From: an uncultured Fibrobacter sp.
GTDB lineage: Bacteria > Fibrobacterota > Fibrobacteria > Fibrobacterales > Fibrobacteraceae
Direction of reading: 5' to 3'
DNA length: 28,763 nucleotides
NCBI RefSeq assembly: GCF_937877005.1
Contig: NZ_CALEFV010000022.1
Coordinates: forward strand, 1-28,763
This document shows, one piece after another, positions 7,130 through 15,639 of this stretch. How positions within the stretch are numbered: position 1 is the first letter of the stretch; each line of letters starts with the position of its first letter. The notes beneath the pieces were generated by a model. It worked only from the letters and a program-made list of their open reading frames with translations, had not been told where the DNA came from and did not search any database. Made by a program: the position numbers and the translations under genes.

Positions 7130-10100
7130 TTATTTTGTCCGCTTAATGCCGGTCTTGACGATGCGGAAATCAGTATGCCCATCGTCAAACTTGAAGTCAA
7201 TTCGCCAGATATAGACACCCGTTCCCACCTTGCGATTTTCATCCGTACGCTGGTTCCAGTATAGGAACCCAATGGCTGAACGGTCTTCACCATTTCTACG
7301 GAATTCCTCGTCCATCTCGCCATCGAAACCGAACGACTGCTTGAATGTCGCCACGACATTCGAATATTCATCGAAAATGGTCACAACGGCCTTATACGGA
7401 GCCACAGCCGCCACGCGAATCGTAGATAGGGTGTCAGGCACACGAGACCATTCCTTTTCATGAGGGGCAATCCATTTTGCCTTCTTATCAAGACCACTCA
7501 CGGACGGATTCGGAGAAACTTCGTACAGGTACATATCGCCATTGTCGCCTTCGATTTCCGCTCCACCGCGACCCATGCGGTTTCCCTTTAAGTCGACATA
7601 CGAGGCCTTCGGATTCGTCCTAATGCAATTTCCGGTGACAATATTATGATCGTCAAGAACGAGAATCCAGATCATCCCCGTAGAATCAACATCCGGTTTC
7701 TTTGCAATATTCAACGAATAATCGAGGGTATCCTTGCAACGGGGAGAATAACGGAACAGGGACTCCCAATTGTCGCGACCGCCCTTCTTCAGTCGAATCG
7801 GTTCCGAAAGCGTAACGACAAGGGTATCGGGAGGAAGTTTCGCATGCACATCCATGAATTCCTCAATCGAATATTTTCCCGGGAACTTTTCGACCTTTGC
7901 AGGAACAGCCCCTATCTTGTCGGTAATGTAGACCTTCTGCGAGAAGTCCTTATCCGTCTTGGTCACGCGAATGTAGGGAGGCTTGGCCGTATCCCCCGCC
8001 GTAAGGCCGTATTCAAAGGCTTTATCCAGGGATGCGGAAACCCACTCGTCACCTACACCGCCTTCCAGATCGTCTCCGGATACTTTTTGACGGTCGCCAC
8101 CGGCAACATTCCAGTAAACCGTATCAACCATCTTCACTTCTTCCTCGAGCGAAAGCATGAAGTGGATGCGAATCGAATCCGCACGTCCATCCAAGTCACT
8201 GTCATATATTTCAGCGCTATCGGCAGGAACATAATTCGAGAACACCACTAGGGAATCCCTATCAGAAAGCGGTGATTCGTCCTTGCCCGCCTGGGCATAA
8301 ATTAGGACACGGTTGAAAATCGTATCCAGGTTAAAGACCGCATCCAGTCTAGTATTCATCATGGATTGCTTGTCTTCCGCAAAGTAGAAGATCCCTTCGT
8401 AATCAAACATGGAAGAATAGATATCCGTTTCTACGGCCTTGACCCACAGGGAATCTCCATCTTCGGTAAAGAGAACCACCTTGAGGGTATCCACCTTGGT
8501 CAAAGAGGCACTAGGTCCACGAACCCGCAAGCGGAAAGGTGCCGAGCGGGAGGTTTCCACGGAATCCAGGTCAACATCCTCTTCCAATTCCAGGAACTGG
8601 TAGCTGTACTCATCCTTATCGGCCAGGATAACCGTATCCCTTGCAAAGGTTCCATAAAACGGATCCTTAAATTCCGCCACCAGGGTATCCACCGGCATAC
8701 AGGAAATTTTTCCGTCATTTTTCTTTGCAGACCATTCATTCTTGGGAATGGAATCCCTATTTTCAAAATAACCGCTGCGCTTTTCCACCATGACGATATC
8801 GCTTTCCACGTCGCCGGAAACCAGGCAGGAAAGTTTCGCCTTCACGGTATCCGTACGGACCGAGAAGTCCTGAGTTTCCAGGGTAAGGCCCACCAAGGTC
8901 GTTGTCCGTGTCACGGAGGCCTCGGCACTGTCTGCTTCGGCATTCACAATCTTGATGACGTCTTTTTCGTCGGAAGCCTTATAGCTTCCCTCACAGGCTG
9001 AAATCTTGTGGTTTGACGTCTTTTCGTAGCGCACCCCGGCGCCGTCACCATCCTTGGCACGCACGTAATACTCAAGTATCCCAGCTGCGAACTTTTCCGA
9101 GGGAATTGCAGCCAGCCATCGGTTTTCGGATTCGCGTCCCATGGCGACTTCGTTGAACAGCACCGCCACAGAATCCTTGTAGTAAAGGAAGGCATTGTAG
9201 ACACCGTCATCGTCGGTAATGTCAAAAGCCATATAGCCCGTTCCACCCGTGGTATCAACACAGGAAACATCGGCAAACATTACCTCGGGGACCTCGTTAC
9301 GGATAGGAATCGTATAAGGTTCCTTGGCCGGGTTCGGCAAGAGCGGAGTCTTACCAATAAGCGACAGGGAGTCCGTTGCCACCACGTAGAAATCAATTCC
9401 CGGTGGCAGGGCATTGGAAGCCGGCACCACATAGCGCCACAGGCTATCCTTCACATGTTCCATTTCATAGGAGGTATAGGTCTGTCTTTTGGTATTAGAT
9501 TCCTGAATAAAGATGCGCACGGACGCCAGGGGCTCCTTGGACGTCACGTAAACCGTAATTTCGATACTGTCCTTCTGGGGCTGGTTCACCCCCACCTTCT
9601 TCCAGGTTTCCTTGGTCAACGCAACTCGGGGCGGCATAGCATCTTCGCTCCAATAGGCCGTATCGACAGCATTCTTGTTTACAAAATTCGTCTTGACAAT
9701 CACCTCGTGGGTTTCCCCGTTCAAGACCGTGTCTGGGCTCTGGTAGCAGAGGGTATACCGGGCCTGAACCGTTCCTTGAATAGAGGCATAAATAGCGGAC
9801 AGGTCACTTGCAGAAGGAGCCTCTGTATAGATGCCCCCCGTCCCCTCGGCAATGGACTTTAACGGTTCCGTAGACACGCCCGTTCCAACTCCCACAGAAT
9901 AGATTACCGCATTCTGGCCAAGAGCCTTCTGAACAATTTCACTACTTGTATAGGAACCGGCACCATAACCATCAGAAAAGATGATTACCGTAGCTCCGTT
10001 TATTTCGCCCTTCAATTCTTCCAATGCGGCGTATGCACCATTATTGATAGCTGTACCACCGGAGGCATGGATATTGTTTACGGCATCATAAAGAAGACTT

Positions 10101-13100
10101 TTGTCGGAAGTCATGGGTTGGATTACTCTTGCCGAGCTTTCAAAACCAATAATCGTAGTCCTATCGGAAAAGCTCATTTCATCAATAAATAACCGAACGG
10201 CTTCACGAACATCATTGACTTCGCCTGACATAGATCCGCTTTCATCCACCACCAAAGCGACAGCTACACCGCCAAAATCCTGGGTAGTCGTCACCTGGAC
10301 AGGCAAGGCCTTATTATCCTGGAACAAGATAAAGTTCGAAGAATCCAAGCCAAACAGAGGGGAACCTGTATTCTGGTCCGTCACGGAAACTTGAGTACAG
10401 ATACCCGGGTGACTGCTAATATCCATACCTGTAATTTCTAGAGTCGGTTTCACAGAGAAGTCCAGCACATAATTGGCCTGAACACGGCAGTATTCCGACT
10501 GGGGCTGGATCCGGGTTTTAACATTGGTCGGGTCGTCAATTTTCGCCTTGCCCTCCACCAATGTCCAGGAATCAAACACATAGCCTCCATAGGGAACCAC
10601 CCGTACAAGAGTATCCTTTCCCGGTTCAAGGTATACGTTTCCCGAAGGAATAGCACGGCCCTGCCTAGATTCCACCAGCATCAAATACGGTACAGAAACA
10701 TACAGTTCAAAGGACTTGTCGGGAATTGCACCATAAGAGTTCGCCGCAAAAGTCCAGTAAAGGGGTATACCCGGAATACCCTGGACAACAAGGGATGTAT
10801 CTCCCGAGACTAACACTTTTTTTCCGCCCGTTTCAAAAGAAGAATCCTGTCCAAAGCTAGCAAAGTAACCCTGCAGGGAATCAGTCATCTTGAAACGCAA
10901 TAAATAGACATTGGTATCGGGAGGAATCCAAGTAAACCGAATGGCCGATTCAGAGCTGTCGCAATAGTAATGGGTTCTAAAATTGAAGGTCTGGGCCTTT
11001 TCCGTCACTTCGTAAACATCGCCCGTCTTGAAAGAGGCCTTAACCGTTATATCGTCCTCGGCAGAGACTAGCGTATTGCGGGCTGTCGCATCCAATAGTT
11101 TTCCGTTACCGGAAACAATTTTCCACTTGCTGAACCGGTACCCGGATTTTCCCGAGGCACTAATGCTATAGTAGGCACCCTTGGCTACATCAGCGTAACC
11201 GGCCGACGGGGTAACGGTTCCATTCTTTCCGCTATTCAGGGTAATGGAGACCGTTTCCGTTGCATAGTTCACGTAGAAGGCTTTGGAAGAATCCGAATAA
11301 TAGTCGTTCTTGACGATATAGAAAACGGAATCTCCCTTGGATAGCCTAAGGGTCTCGGACACCGAAACACCGGAAGTCAGGGAGTTCGTGTAGGAACCGA
11401 AATCCGAGGAATCATAACGGTAAACCTCAAGCCGGTTACCGTCGACACCCGAGAAGACAAAAGTATAGTCATCCCTCGAGGGAGCCACAAAGGAGAATCG
11501 CACCCCGTAAGAGGGGTTGGTGGTGTAGTAATCCTTTTCTGTGGAATAGACCTTGGGCGTTTCCACAATCTTGTACACCTGACCTATTCCAAAGACCGCC
11601 TTCACTTTACAGTCACCCTTAGCCACTACCGAGGTCACCGCCTTGGTAGAATCAAGGATCTGGCAATTACCGGACACCTTGCGCCATTCCTTGAAGCGGG
11701 AATCGGACGTTTCCGCAACAGCCCTAAGAGGCACAGTGTCCCCCACCGCATAGGTTGAATCGTAGTTACTGCTATAGGCACCCACATAGGCAAAGCCGTT
11801 TCCTGAGGTATCGGCGTTAACCTTGACCACGGGCAAAACGCTCAACAGCAAGGAATCCGCCCACTGGTTCGTATAATCACGCGTAAACAGGTAATATAAC
11901 TTGTCACCGGCATCCATGTCCAGGTAGATGCGGCAATCACTATAGCAGCGGGTCGTATTGTCGTAACTATAGAATGTGGAATCGGTCCCGTAACTATAGA
12001 CATAGGAGTAATTCGGCTGCTTAAGATGAAGGACATAGGTACCCTTCTTCTTGGCCGTATAGGAGGTCCGGACACCGTAACGGTTATAGACCTGGACTCC
12101 GTTGTCTTGAACCGTATACAGGGTTTCCTTGTCGGTCAGAGCGTAAATGGGAAGTTTCTTGACCGTCTTTGTAATCTTCACATTGGCCGTCGAGGGGCTG
12201 AAAGTTGTTGACATGGAATTCTTGTCCAGAAATGTTCCATTTCCCGTAGAAAGTTTCCAACTTACGAAATGGTAACCCGTATCCAGAGTCGCGGACAGGG
12301 ATATATCCTCACCAATGGCAACCGTATCCGGAGTAGCACGGCCTTCCACCTGGACAATCGCTGCCGGGAGCGCGACTACAGATGCGGAATCGCTGTAATA
12401 ATTGCTGCTATAGGGGACGATACTCATATAGTAGGCATCCCCAACCGCCACGGGCGACCAGTACTCGAAAGAACTCGCCCTGGTACTGGAAATCGTTCTC
12501 AGGGGGGCAGTAAATGAGTCATCTGTACCGTAATATCTATATGTTCCATACAGGTCATCCGGTTGCGTCCGGATGATGTACAAATCCGTGGTCGGAGCGA
12601 CATACCTGAACCTCATTCCCGAGGCGGGCGAGACATCGTAATAGTCGTCGTTAGGCTTGTAATAAACCGGCTTGTTCGTAATGTCGTTCAGTCTAGCCTC
12701 TGCGCACTGCAACTGCAATTTCGTATCCGACTCGATAGTATCCTTGACGGAATAGGATGTCGAGTCTGCAAACTTGTGCGAGCCGCTGACGAACTTCCAG
12801 CCGTTCGTCCTATACCCGGGATCCGCCGTTCCCGTCGCATAGACGACCTGCCCTTCCACCAGAGTGACCGATGTCGGAGCACTCACTGTACATTCAGTCG
12901 ACGAGCTTTCCAATGTCACTGTATAGGTTTTTGCAGTCTTGTAGCTAACATTGAAGGTATTTAGGCTATCGGAAGAATACTCGTTCTTCAGCAAATAGAA
13001 AACGGAGTCTCCCTCGGAAAGCTGCAGCGTATCGGAGACGACTTCGGTACGTGCATTTCGATACCACGAATACGAACTGAATGTCCCCGTAGGATAGCGA

Positions 13101-14449
13101 TAGACATAGAACCATTCATAGGCTGGGTTTTCCAGATTCACGATATAGGCACCTGTCGCCGGAGCAACCAGATACAAGCGCACTCCATTAGATGCGGATC
13201 CTGAATAATAATGTTCGGCCGTCGAGTAGCTTTTGGCCACCGACGTTATCTGATACATTGTCGAGGCCACGAATACGGCCCGGACCTTGCAATCCCCGTT
13301 AATGGAGACCGTGGTCGTCCTGGCGTTTTCATCGTCAATGGCGCAGTTTCCCGATACCTTTTCCCACTTTTCAAAGCGGCTGTCCGTCGCTGAAACGGCA
13401 CGAAGGGGAACCGATTCACCGGCCACGTAGGAGGAATCGTAATTCCGGGATGAGGTCCCGACATACGCCGTTCCTGCACCTGACGTATCCGCATTGACCT
13501 TGTAGGTCGGCGCCATTTTTGCCGAAAGGGTATCCGTATCGGAATAATTGTAATTGGGTTGTAGCAGGAAATAGTATTTCTGTCCAGCCTCCAGATTGTA
13601 AACGAATCGGCCCGGATTGTTAGAGGAACTCAAATAGGAGGTACTGCTTGTAAAGGAACCGTCACCATCGTAACGGTAGACATACCGTGTATAGCCATAG
13701 TTGGTCAACAGGGCATAGGTGCCAGATTCGACCGGTTCATAGACGGTGCGTATTCCGTAATTACCATCTGCTGTCATGGAACCGTTGGCATAACTTGTAA
13801 AGGATAGGTAAAGGTCGGACAAAGTATACAGGCTCGCCACCTTCGTATCGATAGACAGCGTGACATCCGTCGTCGTAGGCGTAAAGGTGGTCGAGGGTCT
13901 CTTGGAATCACCGAATGTTCCCGCACCCGATTCCACTTTCCAGCCGATAAAGTTGTAGTCCGGTTCTACCGTAGCCGAAATGCTCATCGAAGCATTCATC
14001 GGGACTGTATCAACATTGGCTCCGAAGGTTACGAAGGAGGCAGCCTTCTTGTCTACCTTGATTGTGAATTTATAGTTGGTATATGAAGAATAATAGGTCT
14101 CGACCTTAAAATAGTATGTCACACCATCTGCGCAGACAAAGTCTCTCGAAGTCAGGGAATAATAGCCCGATTTGTAGTCTGTATACGAAGAAAAGGAATC
14201 GTCCGTTCCATAGCTATACAGGTAGCGATAAAAAGAGCTGGACTTATAGGACGACGTTACCGAACAAATTCCTGTGCCAGAAGCCGTATAGCTGAACCGG
14301 ACCGAGGTTTGGTCATTCTCGTCGTAATAATGGTCGTCGGCACTATACTCCGTTTCGACATCTGTTATCGTGAAAACTGTACCGTGTTCTGCGGCAAACG
14401 AAAACGAAACTAATAGCGCGAAAAACGCGCTCCAAATCTTGAGCATCAT
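7130..14449 (-). CDS. Giant modular surface protein: seven repeat modules, VWA domain, FlgD-like C-terminus
   Basis: A 2439-residue secreted protein, probably a cell-surface adhesin. Residues 1-20 are a signal peptide ('LLVSFSFAA'). Residues 27-1327 hold seven modules of about 185 residues. Each has a Tyr/Ser-rich beta domain ('YGVRFSFVAP...YRYDSSDFGSY...KGDSVFYIVKNDY') followed by a divergent InlB B-repeat-like domain ('GYRFSKWKIVSGNGKL...ITVKASF'). Residues about 1392-1570 are a von Willebrand A domain with an intact metal site: 'DESGSMS' (Asp1402), the Thr in 'GGTAINNG' and 'FSDG'. Ig-like regions follow, with an Asp-rich 'DSDLDGRADS' calcium-type motif. The last roughly 95 residues resemble a FlgD Ig-like or sorting domain ('DENRKVGTGVYIWRIDF'). 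The ATG has AGAAGGAAA upstream. Its ligand is unknown; integrin-like metal-dependent binding is an inference. Confidence 0.9.
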   Translation of the reverse strand: MMLKIWSAFFALLVSFSFAAEHGTVFTITDVETEYSADDHYYDENDQTSVRFSYTASGTGICSVTSSYKSSSFYRYLYSYGTDDSFSSYTDYKSGYYSLTSRDFVCADGVTYYFKVETYYSSYTNYKFTIKVDKKAASFVTFGANVDTVPMNASMSISATVEPDYNFIGWKVESGAGTFGDSKRPSTTFTPTTTDVTLSIDTKVASLYTLSDLYLSFTSYANGSMTADGNYGIRTVYEPVESGTYALLTNYGYTRYVYRYDGDGSFTSSTSYLSSSNNPGRFVYNLEAGQKYYFLLQPNYNYSDTDTLSAKMAPTYKVNADTSGAGTAYVGTSSRNYDSSYVAGESVPLRAVSATDSRFEKWEKVSGNCAIDDENARTTTVSINGDCKVRAVFVASTMYQITSVAKSYSTAEHYYSGSASNGVRLYLVAPATGAYIVNLENPAYEWFYVYRYPTGTFSSYSWYRNARTEVVSDTLQLSEGDSVFYLLKNEYSSDSLNTFNVSYKTAKTYTVTLESSSTECTVSAPTSVTLVEGQVVYATGTADPGYRTNGWKFVSGSHKFADSTSYSVKDTIESDTKLQLQCAEARLNDITNKPVYYKPNDDYYDVSPASGMRFRYVAPTTDLYIIRTQPDDLYGTYRYYGTDDSFTAPLRTISSTRASSFEYWSPVAVGDAYYMSIVPYSSNYYSDSASVVALPAAIVQVEGRATPDTVAIGEDISLSATLDTGYHFVSWKLSTGNGTFLDKNSMSTTFSPSTANVKITKTVKKLPIYALTDKETLYTVQDNGVQVYNRYGVRTSYTAKKKGTYVLHLKQPNYSYVYSYGTDSTFYSYDNTTRCYSDCRIYLDMDAGDKLYYLFTRDYTNQWADSLLLSVLPVVKVNADTSGNGFAYVGAYSSNYDSTYAVGDTVPLRAVAETSDSRFKEWRKVSGNCQILDSTKAVTSVVAKGDCKVKAVFGIGQVYKIVETPKVYSTEKDYYTTNPSYGVRFSFVAPSRDDYTFVFSGVDGNRLEVYRYDSSDFGSYTNSLTSGVSVSETLRLSKGDSVFYIVKNDYYSDSSKAFYVNYATETVSITLNSGKNGTVTPSAGYADVAKGAYYSISASGKSGYRFSKWKIVSGNGKLLDATARNTLVSAEDDITVKASFKTGDVYEVTEKAQTFNFRTHYYCDSSESAIRFTWIPPDTNVYLLRFKMTDSLQGYFASFGQDSSFETGGKKVLVSGDTSLVVQGIPGIPLYWTFAANSYGAIPDKSFELYVSVPYLMLVESRQGRAIPSGNVYLEPGKDTLVRVVPYGGYVFDSWTLVEGKAKIDDPTNVKTRIQPQSEYCRVQANYVLDFSVKPTLEITGMDISSHPGICTQVSVTDQNTGSPLFGLDSSNFILFQDNKALPVQVTTTQDFGGVAVALVVDESGSMSGEVNDVREAVRLFIDEMSFSDRTTIIGFESSARVIQPMTSDKSLLYDAVNNIHASGGTAINNGAYAALEELKGEINGATVIIFSDGYGAGSYTSSEIVQKALGQNAVIYSVGVGTGVSTEPLKSIAEGTGGIYTEAPSASDLSAIYASIQGTVQARYTLCYQSPDTVLNGETHEVIVKTNFVNKNAVDTAYWSEDAMPPRVALTKETWKKVGVNQPQKDSIEITVYVTSKEPLASVRIFIQESNTKRQTYTSYEMEHVKDSLWRYVVPASNALPPGIDFYVVATDSLSLIGKTPLLPNPAKEPYTIPIRNEVPEVMFADVSCVDTTGGTGYMAFDITDDDGVYNAFLYYKDSVAVLFNEVAMGRESENRWLAAIPSEKFAAGILEYYVRAKDGDGAGVRYEKTSNHKISACEGSYKASDEKDVIKIVNAEADSAEASVTRTTTLVGLTLETQDFSVRTDTVKAKLSCLVSGDVESDIVMVEKRSGYFENRDSIPKNEWSAKKNDGKISCMPVDTLVAEFKDPFYGTFARDTVILADKDEYSYQFLELEEDVDLDSVETSRSAPFRLRVRGPSASLTKVDTLKVVLFTEDGDSLWVKAVETDIYSSMFDYEGIFYFAEDKQSMMNTRLDAVFNLDTIFNRVLIYAQAGKDESPLSDRDSLVVFSNYVPADSAEIYDSDLDGRADSIRIHFMLSLEEEVKMVDTVYWNVAGGDRQKVSGDDLEGGVGDEWVSASLDKAFEYGLTAGDTAKPPYIRVTKTDKDFSQKVYITDKIGAVPAKVEKFPGKYSIEEFMDVHAKLPPDTLVVTLSEPIRLKKGGRDNWESLFRYSPRCKDTLDYSLNIAKKPDVDSTGMIWILVLDDHNIVTGNCIRTNPKASYVDLKGNRMGRGGAEIEGDNGDMYLYEVSPNPSVSGLDKKAKWIAPHEKEWSRVPDTLSTIRVAAVAPYKAVVTIFDEYSNVVATFKQSFGFDGEMDEEFRRNGEDRSAIGFLYWNQRTDENRKVGTGVYIWRIDFKFDDGHTDFRIVKTGIKRTK
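11024..14371 (-). repeat. Tandem duplication of a three-module block inside the giant surface protein
   Basis: Modules follow the order A-B-C then A'-B'-C' (residues 27-584 and 588-1142), a shift of about 560 residues or 1.68 kb. B and B' share 'KVNADTSG.G.AYVG', 'VPLRAV' and 'KVSGNC' with a conserved Cys pair. C and C' share 'YSTE', 'GVRF.F.AP' and 'GDSVFY..KN.Y'. A and A' share 'YGTDDSF' and 'TTF.P.T..V'. A seventh module D (1146-1327; bases 11014-10469) is more distant. The DNA of the copies has diverged, so the duplication is old. Confidence 0.75.
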
Positions 14450-14462
14450 TGTTTCCTTCTAA

Positions 14463-14480
14463 CTATATTGTAAAATATAG
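14463..14480. promoter_or_regulatory. Palindrome in a divergent promoter region
   Basis: CTATATT-gtaa-AATATAG is a perfect 7-bp dyad in the 104-nt gap between the giant surface protein and the beta-barrel gene. Its minus-strand half contains TATATT (14474-14479), placed so that a transcript would start near 14467 and have an 18-nt leader with the AGAAGGAAA ribosome binding site. It may be both the -10 box of the giant gene and an operator. Confidence 0.4.
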
Positions 14481-14522
14481 ATAAGATTGCAGAAACATTC
14501 AACCATTCCTCAAATTCTTTTC

Positions 14523-14528
14523 TATTTT
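14523..14528 (+). promoter_or_regulatory. Candidate -10 box TATTTT for the beta-barrel protein gene
   Basis: TATTTT would start a transcript near 14535, leaving a leader of about 19 nt that contains AAGAGG (14537-14542) in front of the ATG at 14554. This mirrors the arrangement of the divergent giant gene. No -35 box is evident. Confidence 0.35.
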
Positions 14529-14553
14529 TCATCTTTAAGAGGAAAAAGAGTTT

Positions 14554-15591
14554 ATGTATAAATTACTTTACACCAAAGCTATTGCACTCGTCATCGCGCT
14601 TGCCTGCGTATCATCCGTACACGCTTTTGAAATTAGGCCTCTTGCGGAGTTTCTGTTTCCCGCAAAGATCACCATCAAAAAAGAAGTGAAGGATGTCGAT
14701 CAGGAAAAAAAATGGAAAACAGACTTTGTTCTAAAAGGCGGTGCGGAATTCTTGTTCAAGGCAGAATTCGCCCCGATGCGTTACGGTTTCGGCCTCGCCT
14801 ATAAAAGTGCCCAAAAACAGGATGACCAAGTAGCAACGCCTGCGACAATTCCCCTATGGCTATCCCTTGCCGTGGGAACCTTCAATAGCGACAAGCTTTT
14901 CTCCCCTTACTTCGCCGCAAGATTCGGTTCCATCGCACCCTTAACCGGAGACGGAAACTGGTGGGAAAAGCCCCTGAACTTTTTCGGAAACTTTGGTATC
15001 GGCGTCATTTTCCCCTACAACATCGGACTTGAAGTCAATTACGATTATTCTTCGATGCTGAAATCCTTTGAATCCCTGGACACCCGTTACCGCGTATTCT
15101 CGGGCCGTATCGGAATTCAGCTCTCCTACGGTTTCGAACTTTCTCACGACAGAAAATACAAGTCTGACGAAGAAAAGAAGGAAAACCAGGAACAGAAGCC
15201 CATCAGCGAAACACCGGTCGCCGATTCCACTGGATTCTACTCCGCCCCGGAAGAACCCGCCGAAGACTCTACTAGCGATATTTACGCTCCCAGCGAGACG
15301 ACGGACACGACTGCAGCCGTTACCGAGGAATCCACGACGGAACCAGACACGACTGCCGCAGAATCGACACCGGAACCCACACAAGAAACTCCGGCTGATT
15401 CCGTTGAAACCGCCGAGAACGCAGCACCCGAAGCAACCGAAGAAGTTCAGGAAGCTCCGGCCGACCCCCAAAAGCAAACCACGGCGACCAAGAAGAAGAC
15501 CGCTAAAAAGAAAAACGCCGCAAAGACCAAGAAGTCTTCAAAGAAATCAAGCAAGAAATCTTCGAAGAAAGGCAAATCAAAGCGTCGCTAG
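14554..15591 (+). CDS. Predicted outer-membrane beta-barrel protein with acidic linker and Lys-rich tail
   Basis: A 345-residue protein in three parts. A signal peptide ends at about residue 24 ('CVSSVHA' before FE). Residues about 25-205 have alternating hydrophobic and aromatic strands typical of a small outer-membrane barrel ('MRYGFGLAYKS', 'PYFAARFGSIAP', 'NFFGNFGIGVIFPYNIGLEVNYDYSS', 'RVFSGRIGIQLSYGFEL'). Residues about 207-310 are a Pro/Glu/Thr/Ala-rich acidic linker. The last 34 residues are lysine-rich with SSKK repeats ending 'KGKSKRR', like histone H1-type tails. No named family is recognised. A basic tail on an envelope protein might bind anionic polymers; this is inference. It is divergent from the giant surface protein gene and shares its upstream region. 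Confidence 0.8.
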   Translation: MYKLLYTKAIALVIALACVSSVHAFEIRPLAEFLFPAKITIKKEVKDVDQEKKWKTDFVLKGGAEFLFKAEFAPMRYGFGLAYKSAQKQDDQVATPATIPLWLSLAVGTFNSDKLFSPYFAARFGSIAPLTGDGNWWEKPLNFFGNFGIGVIFPYNIGLEVNYDYSSMLKSFESLDTRYRVFSGRIGIQLSYGFELSHDRKYKSDEEKKENQEQKPISETPVADSTGFYSAPEEPAEDSTSDIYAPSETTDTTAAVTEESTTEPDTTAAESTPEPTQETPADSVETAENAAPEATEEVQEAPADPQKQTTATKKKTAKKKNAAKTKKSSKKSSKKSSKKGKSKRR

Positions 15592-15593
15592 GC

Positions 15594-15624
15594 ATCGCAA
15601 GGCTAAAATCTTTGCGATAGCCTT
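15594..15624 (+). promoter_or_regulatory. Two overlapping inverted repeats upstream of the glycosyltransferase operon
   Basis: Dyad 1 pairs ATCGCAA (15594-15600) with TTGCGAT (15612-15618). Dyad 2 pairs AAGGCTA (15599-15605) with TAGCCTT (15618-15624). The arms share bases, so the two cannot form together as hairpins. If the operon starts at its ATG, both lie just upstream of the -10 box and would suit a DNA operator. Otherwise they could be alternative RNA hairpins or a weak terminator for the barrel gene. Confidence 0.45.
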
Positions 15625-15627
15625 ATC

Positions 15628-15633
15628 TATATT
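15628..15633 (+). promoter_or_regulatory. Candidate -10 box TATATT of a leaderless promoter (glycosyltransferase operon)
   Basis: TATATT ends 6 nt before the ATG at 15640. The only purine-rich stretch, AGGG, sits 1 nt from the ATG, too close to act as a ribosome binding site. An in-frame TAG at 15634-15636 rules out an upstream start in the same frame. Confidence 0.4.
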
Positions 15634-15639
15634 TAGGGA

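Noticed and set aside
7130..14449. CRISPR or DNA-level tandem repeat inside the giant gene
   Set aside because: The repeats are clear only at protein level; the DNA has diverged and there are no regular spacers.
15594..15624. H-type pseudoknot from the two interlocked dyads
   Set aside because: The order of arms leaves no loop to cross the first 7-bp stem, so both stems could not form together; competing hairpins or a DNA operator are more likely.
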